NCBI RefSeq assembly: GCF_005938745.2
Contig: NZ_VCBX02000002.1
Span: 186,001-250,000, forward strand
Reading direction: 5' to 3'
Source of the DNA: Rhodococcus sp. KBS0724
GTDB taxonomy: Bacteria > Actinomycetota > Actinomycetes > Mycobacteriales > Mycobacteriaceae
Length of the DNA: 64,000 nt
The position numbers and the translations under genes are program-made. This document shows positions 27,244 through 36,104 of this stretch, one piece after another; position 1 is the stretch's first letter; each line of letters opens with the position of its first letter. The notes under the pieces are model-generated. The model worked only from the letters and a program-made list of their open reading frames with translations. It had not been told where the DNA came from and made no database searches.

Positions 27244-28487
27244 TTAGAGTGCGTTGATTCGTTCCCTGAGTTGGCCGGAGTGGATCAGTGACCGCAAGAC
27301 GTAGTGGTCGAGGTTGCGGAAAACCAATGCGATACCGCGGAGGTGTTCGAGGTGTCCGTTGATCGCCTCGACAGCACCATTGGATGCGCCGGTGTCGAAA
27401 TAGGCCAGGACCTTCTTCCCGCGTTTCCAGAGGCTGCGACCGAGCTGGGCCAGCTCGGCAAGTTATCTCGGGAAACCCGGATTTGATGCGTTTCAACGTC
27501 TTGAACATGGTGAGTTTCCCTGCTTGCCTATCCAATGTGGCGTAGGCAGCGACCAGGACTTGGTAGATGTGTTCGGTGACGTCGATGTGCTGCTTGTCGG
27601 CGGACACTTACCGCCAACCGCGCTTTCTGTTTGTCAGTCCGTAATACTTTGCGGGCCAGCAGAACTCGATTGATGCCGTAGAGCGGTTCGCCGGAACGGC
27701 CGCGCGGTGGCCGAGGGTCTCCTGTTGGACCCGTTGACGGCACACGGTGAGTTTCTCGGCAGCGAGATGAACGACATGAAATGGGTCCATCACCTTCCGT
27801 GTCTGCGGCAATACGTCCTTCACTGCCGAGTGGTAGCCCGGCGAACCCATCCATCGAGACGATTTTCACACTGTCTCGAAATGCTTGATCGTGTTCGTGG
27901 AGCCAGTCGGAGAATGCAGCGGACGAACGGCCGGAAATCATGTCCGGCGACCGGGCGGGACCGGTGCTCTCGAATGTGTTTCCACTTGTGCTCGTCCACG
28001 CCGAGGATCCGCACTCCGTCGAGATGCCCGGATTGCTCGTGGACAAGATGCTTCACGGCGGAGATGGCAATAGCATTGACCTCGTCCCACCCACACCCAA
28101 CGCCTTGGCCGCCGCCGAGACCGACATCTTGTCGACCGCGAGGCAGTGCAGGATCCACCTGGTGGTCCGCCGCGTGATGGCAGCCTTCGGCGGCGCAACC
28201 CGGTCGATGCGCTGGCGAAACGCTGACACGTCATAGCCGGGATGGTTGCAGGTGAACCGCGACAGTCGCAGGTGCAGAGGGGGGATAACCAACGATCGGC
28301 AAGTCGGTGAGGACATGGGTGACGTGGTCACGCAGCCGCCCGGGTTCCCGGCACTTCGGGCACGCCGGATCTTCGGCACAGACAGACAGTCGATGTGCGT
28401 GAATTCGCCGAGGGGCGCGCCGGTAATCGTGACACCGAGTTTGACGGTTCGGCAGATGGTATCGGCGACAAGATCGGTAGTCTGCAA
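27244..28487 (-). pseudogene. ISL3-family transposase, multiple frameshifts (copy A)
   Basis: Reads MQTTDLVADTICRTVKLGV at the start, then zinc-ribbon, LSRFTCNHPGYDVSAFRQR, VRILGVDEHKWKHIREHRS, KVMDPFHVVHLAAEKL and the terminal RINAL, spread over all three frames. The gene is dead. It lies head-to-head with a second ISL3 copy at 28559. Confidence 0.85.
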
Positions 28488-28558
28488 TATGGGTCCTGCG
28501 GTGGTCGAGGAAGGCGTAGAGAACCTTCACCCTCGAAGCACAGGGCCCTCTAAATCTT

Positions 28559-30122
28559 GTGCCTCACTCGATCACCGTCAGATCAATCTCATGGACTTCA
28601 GATCCGGAAGAGCCGCATTGTCAGACATGCGGTGTTTCGTCGAAACGAGTCCACAGTCGCTACGAGCGCACGCTCGCAGATGCGGCAATCGGAAACCAGC
28701 CAAGTCTCCTCGTCCTGCAAGTACGGCGCTTCGTCTGCGCAAACATCGACTGCAGCAGGGCAACGTTCGCCGAACAGATCGAGGGCCTGACCAGTCGATA
28801 CGTGCGACGCACGCCGCTGCTGTGCGGAATCGAAGGAAAAGATCGCACTGGCGTTAGCTGGGCGAGCCGGATCGAGGTTGGCGTCTGCGCTGGAGGTTTC
28901 CGTCGGACGCTCAATCTTGTTGCGCCTGGTCCGAGCGCTAACCGCCCCTCCGATAAGAGCGGTCCCTGTGCTCGGTATCGACGATTTCGCGCTGCGGAGA
29001 CGGCATCGGTATGGGACCGTTCTGGTCGATATGGATACTCACCGACGATGTTGATGTTCTCGCGGACCGCAAAGCCGAAACCGTCATCAAATGGCTCACC
29101 GCTCGTCCGGGCACCGCAGGTGATCTGCCGTGATCGTGCCGGCGCGTACGGAAGAAGCCGCCCGCACCGGGAGCGCCGGAGGCGATCAAAGTCGCCGACC
29201 GCCGGCACCTGTGGAACAACCTCGCAGAGTCGGTGGAGAAAACCGTTGCAGCCCATCTCATTGCCTGAGAAAGGAGCCCGAGCTGGAACCTGAACCTGAA
29301 CCTTCGAGCGGACGCACCGCGTCGGAGCAACTGAAGCGGGTCGCCGAACAGGTATGCGCCATCCATCAGAAGAGTTCGATATTCGCCGTCCGCACGAAAC
29401 GTCGATTCGAGGATGTCACAACTTTCAAGAACGAAGGGATAGGAATCAGCTCGATCGTCCGGCAGGTTGGGTTGGCGCGGGAGACCATCCATCGTTTCTA
29501 CTATGCGAGCAGTGTCGATGAATTGTTGGGCGCGCCCGGGCTGGCAAGCCCACCATGCTGGACGAGTTCACCACGCATCTGCACGAGCGTTTCGATGACG
29601 GATGTACCTCCGCTGCTGCACTTTACGAAAAGCTTCGAGCATTCGGGTATCGCGGCAGTTACTGCTCTCTCCGCGATTACCTTCGTCCGTTCCGCAGGAT
29701 AGGTGCGGTACCAACGTCCACGCCGAAGGTGCCGAAAGTGCGGCGAGTTACCTCGTGGATGTTGCGACATCCCGACAGTTTCGCTGCCGACGAACAGATT
29801 GGGCGGGCAGGTCCTCGTCAGCTGCCCGCATCTTGAGGCAACTGCGGGACATGGCAAGTCGTTTGCGGAGATGCTCACAGAACGCCTTGGTGAACAATTG
29901 AACTCGTGGATGTCTGCCGTCTCGACGGATGGTCTTCCGCACTTGCATCGCTTTGTTCGAGGCCTTGACACCGATCACGCAGCGGTCCGCAACGGGCTGA
30001 CGCTGCCTTACAGTTCCGGCGCGGTCGAAGGGCATGTCAATCGGATCAAGATGCTCAAACGACAAATCTACGGGCGCGCCGGGTTCGACCTCCTCCGCAA
30101 ACGAATACTCGTCAGCAACTGA
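28559..30122 (+). pseudogene. ISL3-family transposase, multiple frameshifts (copy B)
   Basis: Begins with the ISL3 zinc ribbon (CQTCGVSSKRVHSRY, VRRFVCANIDCSRATFAEQI) and the [13 protein letters not shown] block. The catalytic core is spread over several frames (ICRDRAGAY). The C terminus is intact: NGLTLPYSSGAVEGHVNRIK then LKRQIYGRAGFDLLRKR. It is a different ISL3 subtype from copy A. Confidence 0.85.
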
Positions 30123-30319
30123 CACATTCAGAATCGATCACGGAAAGTGGGCCAGAACCACGCAAAACGGTGATCGACATTGCGGTGCCATTGGGGGTTG
30201 GCCTTACCCCTGTTTGGCGGACAGTTCCTTCTTGTCTAATTGGTACGCGCGCGGCATAGTCGCATTGCTGGTTCGGCGGGAAGTCGAATCGTCAGATAGA
30301 GGCTGATTTGCTGCAGGCT

Positions 30320-30781
30320 TCACCGTTGTCCCAGTGCCTGTGACACTGCTTCGAACAATTCGGCAGAGGATTCGATTCGCCGCTGACGATGGCGTGCCGC
30401 CGAGCGACAGCCCGACTGGCGGGTACTCGGCCGTTCACGTTGCAGATCGGCTACCTGAATACGTTCGTCTTCCGATAGGAACCGCGCACTGACGGCGCGA
30501 ACTCCGAGTCGGTCCAACGGAGCGACGGTCCGCACCAGTTGTCCGGCGCGATAGACCGAACAGTCGCGGGCCCAGTTGGTTCCGGATGAGCGGGATACCC
30601 CAACTTCGCGGGCGGCGGCGCGGATACTCCATTCACGGCCTCGCAACTCCATGAAGCGGCGACGCTTGTCGGAGAGTGGGCGCCGCCCCGGCCCCTTCTT
30701 GATACGACGAGGCGATGACAGCATACCCCCCAGAATCTCAGGCCTGTTGCAATGATCGATCGAGACCACCCGTTTACACAT
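30320..30781 (-). pseudogene. IS30-family transposase N-terminal relic
   Basis: Contains GRRPLSDKRRRFMELRGREW, IRAAAREVGVSRS and VRAVSARFLSEDERI, the N-terminal helix-turn-helix region of IS30 transposases. The following part is frameshifted and the catalytic domain is missing. Confidence 0.75.
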
Positions 30782-30789
30782 GAAATCGG

Positions 30790-31210
30790 TGACCCAACCA
30801 ATGGTCCGGTTGCGGTGCGTTCCGTTCGATCAGATCGGAGTGCGCCGACCTGATCGAACGGGTGTTCGTGCAGTGTTTACCGTGGACGGTGCTTGCCATG
30901 CCGACGCCGCCCATCAGGCGCGCCACTTGATCGCGTCCCATTGGCGCGAGCAGCGGATTTTACCGAGTGCCACATTTGCGGACACCGTAGACACGACGAT
31001 TGCCGCGAACATCGTGTGGACGGAGTAGGCGTCGGCTAGTTCGGTTTCGGAGATTCGTCCGCGCTGTTCGGTCGTATAGTAGGTTGACGGAGCGATCCTG
31101 ATCGTGCTCGGTGAGCTCGGCACGAGTCTCCGTAGCCTGGCCAGGATGCGCGGTCCTCTGGATGTCTTGACTCGGCCACCTCTGGGGTGCCGTAGTTCGG
31201 CGGCGCAAGG
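30790..31210 (-). pseudogene. IS3-family orfB relic
   Basis: Pieces such as IRIAPSTYY, ISETELADAY, RVYGVRKCGTR and MGRDQVARLM appear in order but in different frames; they match the N-terminal part of an IS3 orfB. It stops at the IS30 relic, which probably truncated it. Confidence 0.7.
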
Positions 31211-31419
31211 ATATTGAGCGAGGTCCCGGCCGCCGTAAGCGACCGCGACCGGCTCAGGCGGATCACCGGCCACCAGACCGAAATCGTGCGTGCACATGGA
31301 CCCATGCTCGTACGCTCGGTGAACATACCCGGGGCTTCCCAGGAATAGCTTGATAGGTGGTGCAGGTAGCCTCGCTCGACGATCCAGGATCTTAAGACCA
31401 GGCCTGGGCCTGCATTCTG

Positions 31420-32448
31420 TCAGGAGCGGGGCGTTATGCCCTTTCTAGGCAACCTGCGTGCAGCCGCCTCCGCGAGGTCAACCACGTGGTCTCGTTGCGC
31501 TACCACGTCGAACTCGCTGGCCCCCATGGCGCCGTCGCGGTACCGGACATAGATTCCCTCACCGATGCACGCCAGACGCCATAGCGCGAACGCTTGATAC
31601 CACTCGATGTCCGAGACGTCCCGGCCGGTGCGCGCCTCGTAGAGTGCGATTACCTCGTTTCGAGTAGGATAGCCTGGATGACCGGTCGGGGACGTCGAGA
31701 CCTCAGGCTCGCCTGCTTCGCGCCACAATGCGGTAAGCCATCCGAGGTCGGACAGCGTGTCGCCGAGGGCGCACAGCTCCCAGTCCAACACGGCGTGAGT
31801 TCGTCCGTCCTCCCCGAGCAGCAGGTTGCCAAAACGAAAGTCGCCATGAACCAGGCCGGTGTAGCGCTGCGGCGGTGTCGTCGCGCTTAGTCGTGACCAC
31901 ACCTCGTCGATGATCGGCAAAGGCCGGTCGCTGACCGAGTGGAACTGTCGGCGCCATCGAGCGAGCTGGCGCGGCAGGTAGTCCTCACGCCGCCCAAGTC
32001 GGCCGAGACCAATAGCGTCGACGTCGAGCTCGTGAATTGCGCCCAGCGAGTCGACGAGGCTCTCTGCAGCGGCTGCCCGTGCCGAGACTGGGTAGGAAGC
32101 GCCGTCATCGTTGGTCGTGAGTACAGTGCCCGCGACGTACTCCATCACATAAAATGGCGCGCCTATTACTGAGGGATCTGTGCAGAGCCCGAACAGCTCT
32201 GGCACTGGGACTTGGCTTCCCTGTAGTGAGGTGAGGACTGAGAACTCGCGCTCCACGTCATGGGCTTGAGGCAACGCGGATCCCGCTGGAGGGCGGCGCA
32301 GAATATACGCGCGACCAGTGGTGTCCTCGACCCGGTAGGTTAGGTTCGATCGACCGTCTCCGATTAGCGCGGCCCGGGCAGGACCGTGGAAGGGAATCTC
32401 CTGCTCCGAGAGCCAGCGGCTCGCTCGGAGCAGCTCAGCGTCATGCAT
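31420..32448 (-). CDS. phosphotransferase family protein (ACAD10/11 kinase-domain type)
   Basis: A 342-residue APH-fold kinase-like protein. The catalytic loop VHGDFRFGNLL and the metal-binding VLDWELCALGD are intact. In animals and many actinobacteria such domains are fused to or paired with acyl-CoA dehydrogenases (ACAD10/11) and phosphorylate 4-hydroxyacyl-CoAs so that the hydroxyl can be eliminated. Its start overlaps the stop of the acyl-CoA dehydrogenase by 8 bases, so the two are translationally coupled. This strongly suggests the same kind of partnership, possibly with 4-hydroxy acids formed by lactone opening. The exact substrate is inference. Confidence 0.9.
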   Translation of the reverse strand: MHDAELLRASRWLSEQEIPFHGPARAALIGDGRSNLTYRVEDTTGRAYILRRPPAGSALPQAHDVEREFSVLTSLQGSQVPVPELFGLCTDPSVIGAPFYVMEYVAGTVLTTNDDGASYPVSARAAAAESLVDSLGAIHELDVDAIGLGRLGRREDYLPRQLARWRRQFHSVSDRPLPIIDEVWSRLSATTPPQRYTGLVHGDFRFGNLLLGEDGRTHAVLDWELCALGDTLSDLGWLTALWREAGEPEVSTSPTGHPGYPTRNEVIALYEARTGRDVSDIEWYQAFALWRLACIGEGIYVRYRDGAMGASEFDVVAQRDHVVDLAEAAARRLPRKGITPRS

Positions 32449-33649
32449 TGGCGTGCCTCGCTAACTCGATGCGCGCAACAGTGCGCAGGTGAACTTCGTC
32501 AGGCCCGTCCAACAGGCGTAGAGCCCGCTGTCGGGCAAAAGCTTCGGCCATCGGGAAGTCTTGCGACAGGCCCGCTCCTCCATGTACCTGCATCGACCGA
32601 TCGAGAACGCGGATCGCCATCGCCGGGACTGCCACCTTGATAGCGGAGATGGCAGAGCGCGCCACTTTGTTCCCGGCCTTATCCATTAGCCACGCTGCGT
32701 GATACGTCAACAGGCGAGCTTGATCAATTTCGATACGGCTGTCAGCGATGTACTTCTGGACCAGGCCTTGGTCACCCAGCGGCGCTCCGAAGGCGATGCG
32801 GTTGGTCGCGCGACGGCACATCAACTCGAGGGCCCGTTCCGCGGCCCCGATGGAGCGCATGCAGTGATGAATTCGTCCTGGGCCTAACCGCGCCTGAGCG
32901 ATCTCAAACCCACTTCCTTCGCTCCCCAGAAGGCTCGACGTGGGGACGCGGACGTCGTCGAGCGTGACCTCGCAATGCCCTGCCTTATGGTTGTAGCCGA
33001 GCACGAGCTGGTCCCGGACTACTTTAAGTCCTGGACTGTCAAACGGCACCAAGATCATGCTTTGCTGCCGAAACGTCGGTGCCTCGGCATCGGTCTTCCC
33101 CATAACAATCCCAAGGCGGCACCGCGGGTCGGCCGCTCCGGATATCCACCACTTTCTACCGTTGATGACGTAGTCGTCGCCGTCGCGGGCGATGCTGCAA
33201 CGAATATTGGTTGCGTCGGAGCCTGCAACTTCGGGCTCCGTCATAAGGAACGCCGAACGAATAGTGCCCTCCAGCAGCGGGCGGAGCCACTGCGCCTGTT
33301 GTTCCTCGCTGCCGAACATGGTCAACAGCTCCATGTTTCCCGTGTCGGGCGGCGAACAATTCAGGGCCTCAGGACCGATCATGCTACGACCGCTCAGCTC
33401 GGCAAGCGGCGCGTAGTCGAGGTTGCTTAAGCCGCCGCCCCACTCTGTTGAATGGGGCAGGAAAAGATTCCACAGCCCTGCCTCACGCGCCGCACGTTTG
33501 AGCTCTTCCATCACTGGCGGTTGAGTGTGAGGGCCAGCGGTTGCTAGTTCCTCCTCGTAGACGCGTTCTGAGGGGTAGACATGTTCAGTCATGAATATCT
33601 GAAGTCGGTCATACAGGTCGCTTGCTCGGGAACTCAGTTCGAAGTCCAC
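32441..33649 (-). CDS. acyl-CoA dehydrogenase (ACAD11-like)
   Basis: A 402-residue flavoprotein that oxidises an acyl-CoA to the enoyl-CoA. Visible features: FLMTEPEVAGSDATN (FAD-binding signature), GRKWWISGA, and the C-terminal RALRLLDGPDEVHL with the candidate catalytic Glu, the ACAD10/11 pattern. The gene overlaps an upstream unknown gene by 16 bases and the downstream phosphotransferase by 8, forming a compact three-gene operon on the minus strand. With the kinase it may convert 4-hydroxyacyl-CoA to enoyl-CoA. Confidence 0.92.
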   Translation of the reverse strand: MDFELSSRASDLYDRLQIFMTEHVYPSERVYEEELATAGPHTQPPVMEELKRAAREAGLWNLFLPHSTEWGGGLSNLDYAPLAELSGRSMIGPEALNCSPPDTGNMELLTMFGSEEQQAQWLRPLLEGTIRSAFLMTEPEVAGSDATNIRCSIARDGDDYVINGRKWWISGAADPRCRLGIVMGKTDAEAPTFRQQSMILVPFDSPGLKVVRDQLVLGYNHKAGHCEVTLDDVRVPTSSLLGSEGSGFEIAQARLGPGRIHHCMRSIGAAERALELMCRRATNRIAFGAPLGDQGLVQKYIADSRIEIDQARLLTYHAAWLMDKAGNKVARSAISAIKVAVPAMAIRVLDRSMQVHGGAGLSQDFPMAEAFARQRALRLLDGPDEVHLRTVARIELARHANA

Positions 33650-33999
33650 GTCGTCACCTTTCTCGCGCCCAGGAGAGCGGCGTCTTCAATTTGCTGCGCT
33701 AGTTGCTCCCAGAGTTTCTTTCTGAGAACCTTGCTGACGGCAGTGTGCGGCGAAGTGCCCGTCGGTGCGAGCCATTCACTCCACTCCATGCCGGTGGTGA
33801 CCCTGTCCGGGATAATGTCAGGGATGTCGACGTAGATAGAGAGATCGGTCCCGCCGATCCGCATCTGCTCCACCGGAAACGGGTCGTCCGGCCATGTCAG
33901 TCGCTTCACAATGCCGATGCGCTGGTCGACACACTCCATCTCCAACACCTTTCGTATCGGCTCGGATCTCCCATTCATGAGATCTGACATACGGTACAT
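33634..33999 (-). CDS. hypothetical protein overlapping the acyl-CoA dehydrogenase gene
   Basis: About 121 residues; family not recognised. The protein contains IGIVKRLTWPDDPFPVEQMR and ends in LGARKVTTWTSN. The start is uncertain: ATGs at 33999, 33990 and 33978 are possible, none with a clear ribosome site, and the frame extends to 34101. The 16-base overlap with the dehydrogenase favours a real gene in that operon. Confidence 0.5.
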   Translation of the reverse strand: MYRMSDLMNGRSEPIRKVLEMECVDQRIGIVKRLTWPDDPFPVEQMRIGGTDLSIYVDIPDIIPDRVTTGMEWSEWLAPTGTSPHTAVSKVLRKKLWEQLAQQIEDAALLGARKVTTWTSN

Positions 34000-34488
34000 C
34001 AGACGCTGGAATTTCGAGGCGTTTGACTCTTCGGAGATCGGACGCTTCCTGAAGAGTCGGCACGGTGTTCGAGGAGTTGCAGTATTGGGACTCTCGTGCA
34101 CAGTCCGGTCGAGGAGGCGGCTTCATCGCCGCGATCGTAATCAAAGTTCGTCGCGCAAAGTGGCCGATCGGAGGCGGGGGTCGAGTCGGGACGGTCGTGA
34201 CGACTCAGTGCGCCATGGGCTGGTGCGCATTATTCGGAATGAACACCCTCATAGACATCCGCAACGTGGAATCAGGACGTATTCTTCCTGTTCCTTTGTG
34301 GCTCAATGAATTCCCTAAGGCGATCGAGCAGGTGCAGTTGGCCGCCATGGTTTCGAGCCTGGGGTCGCCATGTCCGTGTGTCCAGCTGGGCTGTGTGGGG
34401 CGGTCATTGTGGGATGAAAGTGGTTTGTGGGTGCCGGTGTCGGTTCTGACGATGCAGTGTCGCTTGCGTGAACATGGTGTTACTTAAG
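34000..34488. other. divergent upstream region, no confident gene
   Basis: A plus-strand open frame covers 34065-34487 (contains WLNEFPKAIEQVQLAAMVS and several Cys) but it overlaps the minus-strand leader and shows no family. I do not call it a gene. Confidence 0.3.
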
Positions 34489-34508
34489 ACACTTGACAAA
34501 TTAAGTGT
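34489..34508. promoter_or_regulatory. inverted repeat ACACTT-N8-AAGTGT with TTGACA
   Basis: Perfect 6-base arms enclosing a TTGACA (34493-34498) upstream of the ABC importer. It could be a repressor site over a -35 element; a TAAAAT at 34520 is too far for a standard spacer. Confidence 0.4.
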
Positions 34509-34567
34509 GAGATCTGACATAAAATTCTGTTGACAGGCTTGGGGGCAGGTGTCACGATGAACCGGTC

Positions 34568-34577
34568 AAATTCAAAC
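34568..34577 (+). promoter_or_regulatory. AAATTCAAAC motif upstream of the ABC importer
   Basis: Left half of the motif found before other regulon genes; the right half is degenerate (TTTAGAG). About 170 bases before the substrate-binding protein. Confidence 0.4.
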
Positions 34578-34746
34578 GTCTTTAGAGGACGTGGAAGCGA
34601 TCTTGGCGGACATCCGGTCCGACTAGCCGAATCGTTGGTCAGCTCTGTTCGAATGTCAAAAGATCATGCCGAATGCGATTGTGTCGCAAGGTAAGTCGTG
34701 CCAAATTGGCACCATCTTAGGTCCACATCAAGGTAGAGGAATCAAC

Positions 34747-36003
34747 ATGCGTTCTATGGCTCGATTCGGGTTGTTCGCAGTCGGAGTAGCCACGATCATG
34801 GCCGCAACACTTGCCTGCAGTAGTGAAGCGTCGGACTCTCCGGGGAGTTCAGCATCGGTTGTGCCCAGGGCGAACGCTGATCCGGTCGATAAGAGTCTGT
34901 CTCCGGTGAAGGTCGGTTTCCACAACAATGAGGGTGGAGCTATTTCACTGCCTGATATTCGGTTGGGGTTCGAGGCCGGGGTCGAGTATGTGAACTCCGA
35001 GTTGGGTGGTATCAATGGCCATCCTATGGAGGCTGTGTACTGCAACACCGATGGCACCCCTGATGCGGCTCTGAACTGTGGGAATACCTTTGTGCAAGAC
35101 AAGGTAGTGCTCTCGGCGCAAGGGTTGGATTTTGGTGGTGACGGAATTCTGCCCGCGTTGCGGGCAGCGAACATTGCTGAGTTCGGGGCGCTGCCGCTAA
35201 CGCCGGGTTTGGGGTCGGCGATTGACGATGCGGCGTTCGGATTGGCTTCGACGGAGGAAGCCTACGCAGCGGATGTCGTTCAGGAACACGAACTCGGTGC
35301 CAAGAAGCTTTCTTTGGTGTTCCCGGACGTTCCGGCGTCGCGGTCGTCCTTCGAGAGGGTAGTGGCCCCGACGGCCGCTAAACTCGGGATGCAAGTTTCG
35401 CCGTACTACTACACGCCAGGGGGGGACTCGACGACTTTGGCGGCAACAGTCCTCGCTGGTAGTCCGGATGCGGTGAGTCTTTACGCAACTGAAGCGGACG
35501 CACTTGCCGGTGTTCAGGCGCTGCGCGGTTCAGGGTTCACAGGAACGATCAACGCGACGCAGTCGACGGCGATTGTTGACAAGCTAGATGGCGCCACCCT
35601 GGAGAACGTGATCTTCCAGAGCAATGTGTACTTCCCTGGACTCAGTGACGTTCCGGAGAAGGCTGTGAAGGACATCGCGGCATTTCAGACGTACATCCAG
35701 GGCAAAGGCATCACCAAGGACCTTCAAGCGCAGCAAGGTTTCTTTGTCGCGGTCCAGTCGGCCGATATCCTTCGCCAGACTCCCGGCGATACCATCACCG
35801 CAGCTGCTGTGCACGAGTCGATCAAGACGGCAAAGGGTGAGAATTTCTTCACAGGTGGGACGTACGATTGCTCGCGTCGAACGTGGCCCGGGTCGTCGGC
35901 GTGCGGCACAGGGGTCATCTTCTCGAAGTTGAATGACGACAAGGTATTACAGGTGCTTCCGAACCAGCCGGTGGATGTCTCGGTGGTTCGGCCCTCAAGC
36001 TGA
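34747..36003 (+). CDS. ABC-transporter substrate-binding lipoprotein (branched-chain amino-acid/aromatic type)
   Basis: A 418-residue periplasmic-binding-fold protein of the Leu/Ile/Val type I family. It begins with a lipoprotein signal: basic MRSMARFG, hydrophobic stretch, then LAC with Cys24, so it is anchored outside the membrane. Start 34747 has AGAGGAA upstream. It precedes the fused permease/ATPase gene by 101 bases. This importer family takes up branched-chain amino acids but also aromatic and terpenoid acids in Rhodococcus-like bacteria; the substrate is open. Confidence 0.92.
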   Translation: MRSMARFGLFAVGVATIMAATLACSSEASDSPGSSASVVPRANADPVDKSLSPVKVGFHNNEGGAISLPDIRLGFEAGVEYVNSELGGINGHPMEAVYCNTDGTPDAALNCGNTFVQDKVVLSAQGLDFGGDGILPALRAANIAEFGALPLTPGLGSAIDDAAFGLASTEEAYAADVVQEHELGAKKLSLVFPDVPASRSSFERVVAPTAAKLGMQVSPYYYTPGGDSTTLAATVLAGSPDAVSLYATEADALAGVQALRGSGFTGTINATQSTAIVDKLDGATLENVIFQSNVYFPGLSDVPEKAVKDIAAFQTYIQGKGITKDLQAQQGFFVAVQSADILRQTPGDTITAAAVHESIKTAKGENFFTGGTYDCSRRTWPGSSACGTGVIFSKLNDDKVLQVLPNQPVDVSVVRPSS

Positions 36004-36104
36004 GTCTCTCAATTCAATTGGGAATCGCGTAGCCAGCGCACGCACGACTCGCGGGCTACGCAATTCCATTGACAGTGGTATGCACTAGAAGCGAACGGAT
36101 TGCC

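Noticed and set aside
34065..34487. 140-codon plus-strand frame with several cysteines before the ABC importer
   Set aside because: No family, no ribosome site, and its first part overlaps the minus-strand leader. Kept only as a gap note.
34493..34525. TTGACA and TAAAAT as a promoter of the ABC importer
   Set aside because: The spacer is 21 bases, too long for a normal sigma-70 promoter.
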